Assembly (NCBI RefSeq): GCF_900112235.1
Contig: NZ_FOLH01000003.1
Location: 124,001 to 188,000, forward strand
Reading direction: 5' to 3'
DNA from: Marinospirillum celere
GTDB lineage: Bacteria > Pseudomonadota > Gammaproteobacteria > Pseudomonadales > Halomonadaceae
DNA: 64,000 nt
The translations under genes were made by a program, and so were the position numbers. Positions within the stretch are counted from its first letter, which is position 1. Every line of letters starts with the position of its first letter. This document shows, one piece after another, positions 36,411 through 45,133 of this stretch. The notes beneath the pieces are model-generated. The model did no database searches. It was not told where the DNA came from and saw only the letters and a program-made list of their open reading frames with translations.

Positions 36411-38225
36411 TTACCAGTTACTTGGTGGCAGAAGCTTCATTAACTCCGCTAGCTCCTGATGTTCATCAGCGGTCAGCTCGCGTTGATTACTGGCATCCAG
36501 TAGTTCGCGATAGCGTTGATCCCGCCCTAGTTGCGTATGGCTGGTTTCCAGCTGCTTGCAGATATGCCTAATTTCCTGTTCTGCTGCCTGCCGATTGAGT
36601 TCCAAAACCTGCCTAGCCTGGATCAGCAAAGCTTCACCTTCTGGTGTTCCTGTCCAATAGGCTAGCAGTACCTGGGTGGTTATGCCCGGATTTTTATGCA
36701 GATAATCAAGGATATTGCGAAAATACTGTGCCTGTTGTTCATCCGAGTGGGAAAAATCCAAATTTGCCGGAACCTCTTGCGCCAAATCCGGAAAACGAAC
36801 CAGTAGTCTGAAAAGTTTTTCTTGGGGTCCACCCAATTGCCCCTGATGGCTTGGTGCTGCAGGTCTGGATAGAGGAGCCCTCTTGGCTGCAGCCGCCTCT
36901 ACACTGCCAGGTGAACCTGGCAAGAGACTGGCTTCGTCAAAGCCCGTTAAACGAGCCAGGCTGATCAAAAGACGCTTTTTTAGAAAACCTTCGGGTAAAG
37001 CCTGAAGCTTAGGGCGGGCCAACTCAGCCAGGCGTGTCTGCCCATCGACCTGGTTAAGGTCCAGGCCCGTCCTTAAGGATCTGAGCAAAAACTCACCTAA
37101 GGGAAGGGCCTGATTCACCCGCTGCTCAAAAAGACCCGCCCCTTCTTTACGAACCAGGGTATCCGGGTCTTCACCCTGAGGCAGAAATAAAAAGCGTGCT
37201 TGACGCCCATCCACCATCCAGGGCAACACCGTCTCTAAAGCCTTGTGGGCAGCTTGCTGACCGGCATTATCACCATCAAAGCAGAAAACGACTTCATTCA
37301 CCAAGCGAAAAACACGCTTTAAATGATCGCCAGTTGTCGCTGTACCCAAGGTAGCTACCGACCAGTGAATCCCTTGCTGAGCAAGCGCCACCACATCCAT
37401 GTAACCCTCAACAACCAATAACCGCTCAAGTCGGCCTGCTTGCTTACGCGCCTCATAGAGCCCATAAAGCTCCTGACCTTTATGAAACAAGGGGGTTTCT
37501 GGTGAGTTCAAATACTTGGGTTTACTGTCATCCAGCACCCTGCCACCAAAGGCAATCACCTGCCCCTGAAGGTTGCGTATAGGAAAAATAACCCGGTTGC
37601 GAAAGCGGTCATAAACCCGACCCGTTTCTTCCTTTTGCGCCAGCAAACCCAATTCCAACTGCTGTGCTTCTGGAATACCTGCCTGACTTAAATGGTTTTT
37701 CAAAGCATCCCAAGCATCCGGTGCAACACCCAGAGCAAAGCTCTGCATCACGGCTTCACCCAACCCCCTCTTATCCTTAAGATAGGTCAAACCTTCCAGG
37801 CCTTCGGAGCGGCTAAGCTGCTGCTGAAAAAACTCAGTTGCCAGCTGCATGGCACGCACTTGGCCAAGCTGCTTTTCTTTAGCCTGGCGCTCCTGTTCAC
37901 GCGCCGCTGAGGTTTGCACCCCCTCTTCACGAGGAACCTCCAAGCCCTGCATACGCGCCAGAGTCTCGACCGACTCCACAAAGTCCAGGTGGTCATGCTC
38001 CATCAAAAAACTCAGCGCATTGCCTGAAGCTCCGCAACCAAAACAGTAGTAAAACTGTTTATCAGGACTAACACTGAAAGAAGGTGATTTTTCGTTGTGG
38101 AAAGGGCACAGCCCCCAAAAGTCCTTGCCCTTTTTTTTCAGCTGGACACGACTTGAGATCACCTCAACGATATCGCTGCGGGCGGCCAGGTCATCAATGA
38201 ACTGTCGGGGAATACGTCCTGCCAT
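36411..38225 (-). CDS. dnaG: DNA primase
   Basis: 604 residues. The N-terminal zinc-binding domain shows Cys40, His43, Cys61 and Cys64 (CPFHNEKSPSF, YYCFGCGASG). The catalytic core has the TOPRIM glutamate in VVEGYMDVVALAQ and the DGDNAGQ aspartates. The C-terminal part binds DnaB helicase and is, as usual, poorly conserved. It makes RNA primers for replication. It lies after rpsU, from which it is separated by a terminator. In enterobacteria this keeps primase low compared with S21; the same layout here suggests the same control. Confidence 0.99.
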   Translation of the reverse strand: MAGRIPRQFIDDLAARSDIVEVISSRVQLKKKGKDFWGLCPFHNEKSPSFSVSPDKQFYYCFGCGASGNALSFLMEHDHLDFVESVETLARMQGLEVPREEGVQTSAAREQERQAKEKQLGQVRAMQLATEFFQQQLSRSEGLEGLTYLKDKRGLGEAVMQSFALGVAPDAWDALKNHLSQAGIPEAQQLELGLLAQKEETGRVYDRFRNRVIFPIRNLQGQVIAFGGRVLDDSKPKYLNSPETPLFHKGQELYGLYEARKQAGRLERLLVVEGYMDVVALAQQGIHWSVATLGTATTGDHLKRVFRLVNEVVFCFDGDNAGQQAAHKALETVLPWMVDGRQARFLFLPQGEDPDTLVRKEGAGLFEQRVNQALPLGEFLLRSLRTGLDLNQVDGQTRLAELARPKLQALPEGFLKKRLLISLARLTGFDEASLLPGSPGSVEAAAAKRAPLSRPAAPSHQGQLGGPQEKLFRLLVRFPDLAQEVPANLDFSHSDEQQAQYFRNILDYLHKNPGITTQVLLAYWTGTPEGEALLIQARQVLELNRQAAEQEIRHICKQLETSHTQLGRDQRYRELLDASNQRELTADEHQELAELMKLLPPSNW

Positions 38226-38260
38226 CTTACGAAAACCTACTTAACTCGTGCTGAAAGACT

Positions 38261-38304
38261 GCACAAATAAAAAGCGGACCTTGAAAAACTTCAAGATCCG
38301 CTTT
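38261..38304 (-). terminator. Attenuating terminator between rpsU and dnaG
   Basis: Fifteen-base-pair hairpin, plus-strand arms 38271-38285 and 38290-38304 with a 4-base loop and one G-U pair. On the minus strand it is followed by TTTTTATTT. It matches the known intra-operon terminator of the macromolecular synthesis operon. Confidence 0.85.
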
Positions 38305-38359
38305 AGGCGTTGCCTTGCGTCAAGACAACCTCAACACACCTGCATCGCAGGGCGTCTGA

Positions 38360-38575
38360 TTAATACAGACGCTCGAAACGACGCTGTTCGCGCTGAAGTT
38401 TTTTCTGATGACGTTTGACAGCAGCAGCTTTCTTGCGCTTACGCTCAGCCGTGGGCTTCTCATAGAATTCACGACGACGTACATCAGCCAGTACACCGGC
38501 TTTTTCGCAGGAACGCTTGAAGCGGCGCAGTGCTACATCAAACGGCTCATTGTCTTTGACTTTAACAGCAGGCAT
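38360..38575 (-). CDS. rpsU: 30S ribosomal protein S21
   Basis: 71 residues: [20 protein letters not shown], then the Arg/Lys-rich [18 protein letters not shown] tail. Essentially the standard gammaproteobacterial S21, needed for initiation on the small subunit. The correct start is the ATG at 38575 (minus strand); the reading frame continues upstream but the added residues have no counterpart in S21. The spacing to dnaG is 134 bases and contains a terminator. Confidence 0.98.
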   Translation of the reverse strand: MPAVKVKDNEPFDVALRRFKRSCEKAGVLADVRRREFYEKPTAERKRKKAAAVKRHQKKLQREQRRFERLY

Positions 38576-38877
38576 TAAATCACCGTCCTTAAAAGGGTAG
38601 GATTGAAGTTTTACGGTTTTTGCTGCTAACAGTGTCGACAGCAAGCCCAATAGTTTATCCCCAGACAGCCAGGAGTGCAAATATTAAGCGGCTTCCTTTA
38701 TACTTGGGCGGATCAAATTACTTGATGCTTGCTTTTGCAAGGCAGCCCGCTTTTCACTGGTTCGACCTTCCAGGTCTCAACCAGTGCGCTTCGCTGTCCC
38801 TGCTACGCTGGACGCAGGCAACCTTGCCGCGAGCTCAAGGCATCTTCGACCACCCAACTTTAGCGGAATATCTATCA
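38576..38877. other. 302-base divergent intergenic region rpsU/tsaD
   Basis: Holds back-to-back promoter-like boxes: for rpsU (minus) TTGCAC at 38675-38680 and TAAACT at 38652-38657, 17 bases apart; for tsaD (plus) a weak GTGCAA at the same place and TATACT at 38699-38704, 18 bases apart. The tsaD leader would be about 165 bases and contains a hairpin with arms CACTGGTT (38755-38762) and AACCAGTG (38779-38786), extended by GACC/GGTC. No gene is supported here although the tsaD frame stays open upstream. Confidence 0.5.
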
Positions 38878-39942
38878 ATGCTGGTTCTGGGAATTGAAAG
38901 CTCCTGTGATGAAACAGGCGTAGCCCTCTATTCAACACAGCAGGGGCTCTTGGCTGATGCGCTCTTCAGTCAGGTTGAGCTGCACGAAGTCTATGGCGGT
39001 GTTGTACCCGAACTGGCTTCACGGGATCACCTGCGCCGTCTGACCCCGCTGGTTCGCCAGGTTATGAAAAAGGCTGGCCATCAACTGAGTGATCTGGATG
39101 CAGTCGCCTATACGGCAGGGCCGGGGTTAATCGGTGCGCTCTTGACGGGGGCCAGTCTCGCTCGCGCTTTAGCTTTTGCTTTGGAGATACCTGCGCTGGG
39201 TGTCCACCATATGGAAGGCCACTTGCTCGCTCCTTTGTTGGAAAAATCGCCTCCCAAATTTCCTTTTGTCGCCTTGCTGGTATCCGGTGGTCATACTCAA
39301 TTAATCCAGGTTGAAGCCATCGGCGAGTATCAGCTCTTGGGCGAGTCGGTTGATGATGCAGCGGGTGAGGCTTTTGATAAAACGGCCAAGCTGCTTAACC
39401 TGGGATATCCTGGCGGTCCCCGCTTGGCCAAGCTTGCAGAACAGGGTAATCCCGAGCGTTTTAAATTCCCTCGCCCCATGACCAATCGTCCCGGCCTGGA
39501 TTTCAGTTTTAGTGGCTTGAAAACCCATACCCTGACCTGCGTCCGTGATCTGCAAAATCAGGCTGAGCTGAGTGAGCAGGATCTGGCTGATGTTGCCTGG
39601 GCCTTTCAGGATGCAGTGGTTGATACCCTGGTTATTAAATGCAAACGGGCGCTTAAGCAAACCGGCTATAAACGCTTGGTGATTGCCGGTGGGGTCAGTG
39701 CCAATACCGAGCTGCGTCAGCGCCTGGAAAAAACCTTGCAAGGCATGGGTGGAGAAGTTTTTTATCCAGCCCTGCAATACTGTACTGACAATGGGGCCAT
39801 GATTGCCCTGGCAGGTGCCTTGCGCCTCGAAGCAGGACAGAGCGATGGCGCTCTTTTCCCCGCTCTTAAGCCACGCTGGCCGCTAACCGACTTGCCTTCT
39901 CTGAAGCAGGCTTCCAACCCTGAGGAGCCGCTTAATGGCTGA
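38878..39942 (+). CDS. tsaD: tRNA N6-threonylcarbamoyladenosine transferase TsaD
   Basis: 354 residues. Starts [18 protein letters not shown], the ASKHA nucleotide-binding start of the Kae1/TsaD family. The metal-binding His pair is in VHHMEGHL, and [32 protein letters not shown] and [13 protein letters not shown] are all standard. It places threonylcarbamoyl on A37 of ANN-decoding tRNAs with TsaB and TsaE. I reject the upstream open frame because family members begin at this Met. It overlaps folB by 8 bases. Long leader with a hairpin. Confidence 0.98.
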   Translation: MLVLGIESSCDETGVALYSTQQGLLADALFSQVELHEVYGGVVPELASRDHLRRLTPLVRQVMKKAGHQLSDLDAVAYTAGPGLIGALLTGASLARALAFALEIPALGVHHMEGHLLAPLLEKSPPKFPFVALLVSGGHTQLIQVEAIGEYQLLGESVDDAAGEAFDKTAKLLNLGYPGGPRLAKLAEQGNPERFKFPRPMTNRPGLDFSFSGLKTHTLTCVRDLQNQAELSEQDLADVAWAFQDAVVDTLVIKCKRALKQTGYKRLVIAGGVSANTELRQRLEKTLQGMGGEVFYPALQYCTDNGAMIALAGALRLEAGQSDGALFPALKPRWPLTDLPSLKQASNPEEPLNG

Positions 39943-40306
39943 TCGTATTTTCATCACCAACCTGACCTTTCTAGCCGGAATTGGGGTCTTTGAATGGGAA
40001 AAGGGAATCCAACAAAAACTCGAGCTGGATGTTGAAATGCTCACTGACATCCGCCCAGCTGCACTTAGCCAGGATCTTCAGGCAACGCTGGATTACGCAG
40101 CTATCAGCCAGCGTTTGGTGGCTTACAGCCAAGCGCAGCACCATGACCTAATTGAAACTCTGGCTGAAAACTTGGCGACCCTGTTACTTGAAGAGTTCAA
40201 TATCCGCCAGCTAACCCTGACCCTGCGCAAGCCTGATGCCGTCCCAGCAGCAAGCAGTGTTGGCGTGACCATCACCCGCCCTCTGGAAGTCAAGGTAGAT
40301 GCATGA
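39935..40306 (+). CDS. folB: Dihydroneopterin aldolase
   Basis: 123 residues. [20 protein letters not shown] holds the conserved Glu of the substrate pocket; DYAAISQRL and [10 protein letters not shown] (catalytic Lys) complete the family pattern. It converts 7,8-dihydroneopterin to 6-hydroxymethyl-dihydropterin in folate synthesis. Coupled to tsaD (8-base overlap) and folK (4-base overlap), so the two consecutive folate steps are made together. In many relatives plsY lies between tsaD and folB; it is absent here. Confidence 0.96.
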   Translation: MADRIFITNLTFLAGIGVFEWEKGIQQKLELDVEMLTDIRPAALSQDLQATLDYAAISQRLVAYSQAQHHDLIETLAENLATLLLEEFNIRQLTLTLRKPDAVPAASSVGVTITRPLEVKVDA

Positions 40307-40845
40307 CTGCTGAAACTGTTTTCGCCTGGGTCAGCCTGGGTAGTAATCACGATCGCCATTTTCAGATTGGCCGCGCCCTGGATGAATTGGCTGAGCGCTT
40401 TGGAAAACTAACCATTAGTGCCATTTATGAAACCCAGCCTGTCGGTATTCAGGTTGAAAAGTGCGCTCCCTTCTATAACCTGGTGGCTGGCTTCTACACG
40501 CAGCTTTCACCTGGTGAGCTCAACCGTGAATTCAAAAAAATTGAAGGGGATGCCAAGTATATTCTTCCCGCTGATAAAAGCGTCTATATTCGTTCCCTGG
40601 ACTTGGATCTAGTCACCTATGGGCAGGTGACAGGCCTGGTAGAAGGAGTAGAGCTGCCTTATCGCCAACTTTTCAAGCATGATTTTGTACTCCTGCCCCT
40701 CGCTGAGCTGGCACCTGAAGAGTTAGCCCCCGGCACAGACAAAACCTATGCCGAGCTATGGCAAGAACACGCCCATCCCGAGCAGCAAATGCAAAGAGTT
40801 AACTTCACTTGGCAAGGCCGTCAAATCTCGGCAGCCAGCAGCTGA
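40303..40845 (+). CDS. folK: HPPK-like 6-hydroxymethyl-dihydropterin pyrophosphokinase (divergent)
   Basis: 180 residues with the HPPK frame: [49 protein letters not shown] and the magnesium-binding [11 protein letters not shown], ending with [14 protein letters not shown]. The usual W-G-P-R ahead of the DLD motif is replaced by SVYIR, so it is a divergent member; a standard copy may exist elsewhere. It transfers pyrophosphate from ATP to the FolB product. Its end overlaps the convergent cca gene by 25 bases. Confidence 0.85.
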   Translation: MTAETVFAWVSLGSNHDRHFQIGRALDELAERFGKLTISAIYETQPVGIQVEKCAPFYNLVAGFYTQLSPGELNREFKKIEGDAKYILPADKSVYIRSLDLDLVTYGQVTGLVEGVELPYRQLFKHDFVLLPLAELAPEELAPGTDKTYAELWQEHAHPEQQMQRVNFTWQGRQISAASS

Positions 40846-41912
40846 AGACGCTCTTCTCGCAAAGCCTCACCGACTGCTGGACCCTTCAGCCCTTGGGCAA
40901 CCCAGGGCTGGGCGCTCAGCTTGCGACAAGCCGCAAGGAGTTCAAGTAAGCGTTGCCTGGAAGCTAACTGTCCCAGCAACACCAGCAGAACCAAAGTCTG
41001 CTGAGTCAGCTCTGGACGCCGCCAGGAATCAAGTTGCTCAAACAACTCCAAAACCTCTTCCGCAGCCTGTAATCTAAGCCCAGGATGTTGGCTCGCTTTC
41101 TGCAAAGCCTCCGCTTGTTGCAAAACGGCTTTGGGAGCCTTCACTTGCTGCAAAAAATGGGTTTTCAGGTTACTCGGCAGATCAAGCAATACCAAGGCCA
41201 GCATTTGGGCACTAGCAAGGGCCTGTTCCGCCGCTTTGCTTAACAAACCGGGTAGCTCAGGGTGCCTTTGCCAATGTGCAGCCAACTCCGGCCAGAGGGC
41301 TTGCAAGGCTCCAACCTGTTCAAGCACCGCAAAGAAAACTCCCGGCTGAGAAGTCGATAAGGCCTTATCCATTTCCAACCAGATCCGCTCGCCCGTCAAA
41401 AAGGCCAACTCACCCTGATCCACCAGTTTGCGCATTAATGCCTGAGTTTCAGGCTCAAGGGTAAAGCCCAAGTCAGCAAACCGGGCAGCAAAACGGGCTG
41501 TACGCAAAACCCTAAGCGGATCTTCAGCAAAAGCAGGTGAAACGGCCCTGAGCAGACGCTGCTGAAGATCTTGTTGACCACCAAAGGGATCTATAATTTC
41601 ACCCTGAGCAGTTTCAGCCAAAGCATTAATGGTTAAATCACGCCGTAACAGATCTTCTTCCAGAGTTACACTGGGATCAGCCGCCACCACGAACCCCTTG
41701 TAGCCCCGGCCTTGCTTACGCTCAGTTCGGGCCAGTGCATATTCTTCCTGAGTTTTGGGGTGCAGGAATACTGGGAAGTCTTTACCCACGGCTTTAAAAC
41801 CCTGAGCCTGCATTTGTTCAGGGGTTGCGCCCACAACCACCCAATCACGATCCTTGACAGGCAAGCCCAACAATTTATCCCTTACTGCCCCACCAACCAG
41901 ATAAATCTGCAT
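40821..41912 (-). CDS. cca: CCA-adding tRNA nucleotidyltransferase (short form without HD domain)
   Basis: 363 residues. [19 protein letters not shown] and DRDWVVVGA give the class II nucleotidyltransferase signature with the catalytic DxD in [18 protein letters not shown] and the [16 protein letters not shown] helix follow. Longer family members carry a C-terminal HD phosphohydrolase domain; here the protein stops before it, and no HD motif is seen. It adds or repairs the 3' CCA of tRNAs. It is convergent with folK and divergent from flgP, whose promoter lies just upstream of this start codon. Confidence 0.95.
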   Translation of the reverse strand: MQIYLVGGAVRDKLLGLPVKDRDWVVVGATPEQMQAQGFKAVGKDFPVFLHPKTQEEYALARTERKQGRGYKGFVVAADPSVTLEEDLLRRDLTINALAETAQGEIIDPFGGQQDLQQRLLRAVSPAFAEDPLRVLRTARFAARFADLGFTLEPETQALMRKLVDQGELAFLTGERIWLEMDKALSTSQPGVFFAVLEQVGALQALWPELAAHWQRHPELPGLLSKAAEQALASAQMLALVLLDLPSNLKTHFLQQVKAPKAVLQQAEALQKASQHPGLRLQAAEEVLELFEQLDSWRRPELTQQTLVLLVLLGQLASRQRLLELLAACRKLSAQPWVAQGLKGPAVGEALREERLQLLAAEI

Positions 41913-41932
41913 GCCCTCTCCTCAAAAAAAAC

Positions 41933-41959
41933 TAAAACTTTTGCTAATGCAGCCGAAAA
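41933..41959 (+). promoter_or_regulatory. Sigma-28 promoter of flgP
   Basis: TAAAACTT (41933-41940), 11-base spacer, GCCGAAAA (41952-41959): spacing is exact and mismatches to TAAAGTTT/GCCGATAA are few. It would give a leader of about 110 bases before flgP. Confidence 0.7.
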
Positions 41960-42080
41960 AAATGGTGTAAAACAAATTCATGACTCGTGAATTCTGGTTT
42001 TGGATCTGAGATTAAGCCTACCCAAGCTCAGCAATCCCAACTAGAATGCATTGCAGATACTAAAGGACCTGGGAGATATC

Positions 42081-42653
42081 ATGCTTAAAAAAATACTGTT
42101 CACCGGCGGCTTGCTGCTGACTCTAGGGGTCACTGCGGGCTGTGCATCCAATGATCAACAGCCTCAGCAGGCCCAACAAGCTGAACAAGACAAAATGATC
42201 CTGCACTCATTTGACCCTGTCGTGGTCCGCGTCGAAGGCTTTGGTGCCCCTGGTAACACCGATGTGCAAACCAACCAGCAGCAACGCAAGCTTCTGGCCA
42301 TGCGTGCGTCCAAAATGGATGCCTACCGTGCCTTGGCAGAACGTGTCTATGGTACACGCATCCAGGGTAACACCACGGTACAAAACCTGGCAGCCCGTGA
42401 TGATAACATCCGCGGCTATGTTGATAACCTGGTACGCGGTGCCAAGGTGATCTCCACTTCCCAGGAAAGCGATGGCACCTATAAGACTCAAATGGAGCTG
42501 GTTTTAGAGCCCCGCTTCCAGCATTGCATGCTCAGGTCTGAGTCCCTGGCTGCTGACCCCGCTTGTTCTCAGCACACAGTGCATGGTGAGCACCCCAGCC
42601 AGAGAATGCCTGTTACCCAGTCTCAGCCAAGAACCCGCTATCATCTGAACTGA
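42081..42653 (+). CDS. flgP: Flagellar outer-membrane lipoprotein FlgP (LPP20 family)
   Basis: 190 residues from ATG 42081 with GGGAG upstream. A lipoprotein signal peptide ends at GVTAG-Cys21. The mature part has VVRVEGFGAPG and LAMRASKMDAYRALAERVYGTRIQGNTTV, then RGYVDNLVRGAKVI, characteristic of the LPP20/FlgP group. In Vibrio, FlgP is an outer-membrane lipoprotein of the basal-body H-ring/disk region, needed for stable polar flagella. The C-terminal tail after about residue 160 is polar and may be disordered. flgT follows after a terminator-like hairpin. FlgO is not present beside it. Confidence 0.85.
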   Translation: MLKKILFTGGLLLTLGVTAGCASNDQQPQQAQQAEQDKMILHSFDPVVVRVEGFGAPGNTDVQTNQQQRKLLAMRASKMDAYRALAERVYGTRIQGNTTVQNLAARDDNIRGYVDNLVRGAKVISTSQESDGTYKTQMELVLEPRFQHCMLRSESLAADPACSQHTVHGEHPSQRMPVTQSQPRTRYHLN

Positions 42654-42689
42654 TAGGGTTGTTAAGAGTCTGAGCAATAGACTTTATTG

Positions 42690-42723
42690 ACGGGAAGTGT
42701 CATCTTTGGCACTTCCCGTTTTG
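42690..42723 (+). terminator. Terminator-like hairpin between flgP and flgT
   Basis: Ten-base-pair perfect stem ACGGGAAGTG/CACTTCCCGT (42690-42699 and 42710-42719) with a 10-base loop and TTTT after it. It lies 37 bases after flgP and 20 bases before the flgT start, so flgT either depends on readthrough or on a promoter I cannot identify. Confidence 0.8.
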
Positions 42724-42742
42724 GTAATCATGGACTGGGTTT

Positions 42743-43948
42743 ATGTATAAAGCACTCATCTTCAGCCTTTTGATGTTTCTGGCTTTTCCTGTACAAGCCT
42801 ACTGGGTGGAAGCCACCGGCTCCTCAGTAATTGATCATCAGGATTTGGTAACCGCTCGACGCTCTGCCATCCGCGATGCCCTTCGCCAAGCCAGCTTCCA
42901 GGGGTCGCTGCATGTTAATGGCTATCAAGCCATGAGCCGGGGTGAGGTGCATACCGATCAACTGTCCATCAACACCCAAAGCAGTATCAGTGAAATGCAG
43001 GTGTTGAAAGAAGAAGTCAGAGACGGAATTCTTTTTATTAATGTCAGGGCGCGCATAGAAAGCAGTGGGCGCTGCGAAGGTAGCAACTATGCCAACGGCT
43101 ATAGACGCAGCCTGGCGATTAGTAACTTTTTCCTAGAAAACCCTTCCTCAGCCAACATGGGAGCCCTCCATGATGTCAATGAAAGGCTACCCAAAGAAAT
43201 TCTGCGCCGCCTTCAGGGTGAAGACAGAATGCGGGTTCTGGATGCCGTACGCTACCAGCTCTATAATGACACCAGCAGTATTCCTACCTCAGTTAGCGAT
43301 CGCGGCACCCTGACAACTGCTGTGGATACCGCCACCCGAATCGGTTCCCAGTATGTTCTAACCGGTGTGGTACGCAATCTGGATTTAAGAAACCCGGAGC
43401 TCGCAAGTGAGCGCCCTCTCCTGCGCGGCATGTATGAACGCAGCCGTTATGGTGGCGAACGCTTTGCCCGCAACTTTACCGTTGATCTTTTCATTCATGA
43501 TGGTTTCAGTGGCGACCTGGTGACCAGTCGCAGCTATAGCACCAGCGGCCAATGGACAGAAAATCGTACCGAGCGAGTTGGCTTTGCTTCAGCTCGTTTC
43601 TGGGAAATTGATTACGGGCAAAAAGTTGATGAGCTGATTGAGCAAATGGTCAGTGACCTCAATATTCAAGTCGGCTGCCAGCCTTTTATGGCCAGAATTA
43701 CCCGAGTTGAAAATCAGACCATCTATATTGATGTGGGCTCAGATGCGGGTTTACAACCCGGTGATACCCTGAGCGTTTATCGCAAGAATACCTTCTTTGA
43801 CAACACTCAGCGCGCCTATACAGAGCTGGTTCCAGTGGAGCTGACTCTCAGTTTGGAAAGAATCCAGCCCAACTTTGCTGTTGGCACTGTGGAAACCCTG
43901 CCTGAAATGTACAACATTCAACAGGGTGACCTGGTTATTGCCTGGTAA
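42743..43948 (+). CDS. flgT: Flagellar basal-body H-ring protein FlgT
   Basis: 401 residues. A cleavable signal peptide (YKALIFSLLMFLAFPVQA) is followed directly by YWVEATGSSVIDHQDLVTAR, the conserved FlgT start. The middle domain includes RLQGEDRMRVLDAVRYQLYN and GSQYVLTGVVRNLDL, and a C-terminal beta-rich domain includes IYIDVGSDAGLQPGDTLSVY. In Vibrio, FlgT builds the periplasmic H-ring that holds the MotX/MotY T-ring of the sodium-driven motor. Its presence suggests a sodium-driven polar flagellum. Convergent with glpE. Confidence 0.9.
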   Translation: MYKALIFSLLMFLAFPVQAYWVEATGSSVIDHQDLVTARRSAIRDALRQASFQGSLHVNGYQAMSRGEVHTDQLSINTQSSISEMQVLKEEVRDGILFINVRARIESSGRCEGSNYANGYRRSLAISNFFLENPSSANMGALHDVNERLPKEILRRLQGEDRMRVLDAVRYQLYNDTSSIPTSVSDRGTLTTAVDTATRIGSQYVLTGVVRNLDLRNPELASERPLLRGMYERSRYGGERFARNFTVDLFIHDGFSGDLVTSRSYSTSGQWTENRTERVGFASARFWEIDYGQKVDELIEQMVSDLNIQVGCQPFMARITRVENQTIYIDVGSDAGLQPGDTLSVYRKNTFFDNTQRAYTELVPVELTLSLERIQPNFAVGTVETLPEMYNIQQGDLVIAW

Positions 43949-43973
43949 GACTCAACCCTAGAGCCTCGGCCGG

Positions 43974-44288
43974 TTATTCACACCAGTCAGGCTCTACCGC
44001 TTTCCACAGCTCATAACCCCCATCCAGGCTATAAACTTCAGAAAAACCCTGTTCGACCAGAAATTGAGCGGCACTCTTGCTGCTGTTGCCGTGATAACAG
44101 CAGACGATCAGGGGCTTTTGCTTATCCTGCTGATCAATAAATGCTCGCACATTATCATTATCCAAGTGAACCGCACCCTTAATATGCCCCTGCTGGTAGC
44201 TTTGCGGATCACGGATATCAACCACTGCTGCCAGGTTTTGTTTAAGCAGTTCACTGGCTTCAGCAGCCTGGATGGTTTGGAAATTCAT
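43974..44288 (-). CDS. glpE: Thiosulfate sulfurtransferase GlpE (single rhodanese domain)
   Basis: 104 residues. DIRDPQSYQQGHIKGAVHL and the active-site loop CYHGNSS with the catalytic Cys, then AQFLVEQGFSEVYSLDGG. This is nearly the textbook GlpE loop. It moves sulfur from thiosulfate to a thiol acceptor in the cytoplasm. Last gene of the lptD-surA-pdxA-rsmA-apaH-glpE operon, 13 bases after apaH, as in pseudomonads. Confidence 0.95.
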   Translation of the reverse strand: MNFQTIQAAEASELLKQNLAAVVDIRDPQSYQQGHIKGAVHLDNDNVRAFIDQQDKQKPLIVCCYHGNSSKSAAQFLVEQGFSEVYSLDGGYELWKAVEPDWCE

Positions 44289-44301
44289 AAGTTGGCCTCT
44301 T

Positions 44302-45123
44302 TCAGCGATTTTTCTTGCTGGCTTCTATTTGAAAGGTTTGCTGATCTTCCAAGCGCAGTGCAGTTAGTTTTTGCCCCCAAACACACCCTGTATCCAGGGC
44401 ATGAATCCCCGCAACACCGGTATGACCTTCAAGCGCGGCCCAATGACCAAACAAAATCCGGGTTTCCTTGAGGACTTGGCTGGGGTAGGTAAACCAAGGG
44501 GCATAGCCCTTGGGTGCCTGATCGGCTTCGCTTTTGGTTTCCAGTTCCAAACGGCTATCCGGTGCACAAAACCGCATACGGGTTAGATAATTCACCACAC
44601 AGCGTTGACGCTCATAACCCTGAAGGCTATCTGACCAAAATCCGGGCTCATTTCCAAACAGGTTTTCCAAGAGCTTTTTCTGTCGCGATGAGCGCATTTC
44701 CAATTCAACCTCCGCCGCCAAGGCCTTGGCCTGGGCCAAATTCCAGGCTGGTGGAATACCTGCATGAGTCATCACATAGTTGAGTTGAGGATCATGATGC
44801 AAGAGAGGTTGCTTGCTCAGCCAAGCCAGCAAATCCGGAGCATCCTTGGCACTAAGTAGCGTGTCCAGTGTATCCGAGCGCTTGGTTTTACGAATACCCG
44901 CTGCTACGCCAAGCAGGTGAAAATCATGGTTACCCAACACCACCTTGACTGCTGACCCCAACTCTACCACTAAACGCAGCACTTCTAGCGAACCTGGACC
45001 CCGATTCACCAAATCGCCTGCCAGCCATAACTGATCACGTTCGGAACGGAAGTCGATGAACTCCAGCAACTGCTTGAATTCATGATAGCAGCCCTGAATA
45101 TCACCGATTGCATAGGTAGCCAT
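44302..45123 (-). CDS. apaH: Diadenosine tetraphosphatase ApaH
   Basis: 273 residues starting MATYAIGDIQGCYHEFKQ; upstream open frame is rejected because the metallophosphatase motif must be near the N-terminus. Motifs GDIQG, AGDLVNRGP and VLGNHDFHLL give the metal ligands of the PPP phosphatase fold. It cleaves Ap4A symmetrically and also decaps Np4-capped RNA. It follows rsmA after 10 bases. The apaG gene that usually sits between rsmA and apaH is missing. Confidence 0.97.
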   Translation of the reverse strand: MATYAIGDIQGCYHEFKQLLEFIDFRSERDQLWLAGDLVNRGPGSLEVLRLVVELGSAVKVVLGNHDFHLLGVAAGIRKTKRSDTLDTLLSAKDAPDLLAWLSKQPLLHHDPQLNYVMTHAGIPPAWNLAQAKALAAEVELEMRSSRQKKLLENLFGNEPGFWSDSLQGYERQRCVVNYLTRMRFCAPDSRLELETKSEADQAPKGYAPWFTYPSQVLKETRILFGHWAALEGHTGVAGIHALDTGCVWGQKLTALRLEDQQTFQIEASKKNR

Positions 45124-45133
45124 GATGGAATCC

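Noticed and set aside
38576-38680. Longer N-terminus for S21
   Set aside because: S21 is a fixed-length protein beginning MPAVKV; the extension overlaps the likely rpsU promoter.
38620-38877. Upstream extension of tsaD by 86 codons
   Set aside because: TsaD proteins start at [12 protein letters not shown]; the extra residues show no known domain and cover a promoter region.
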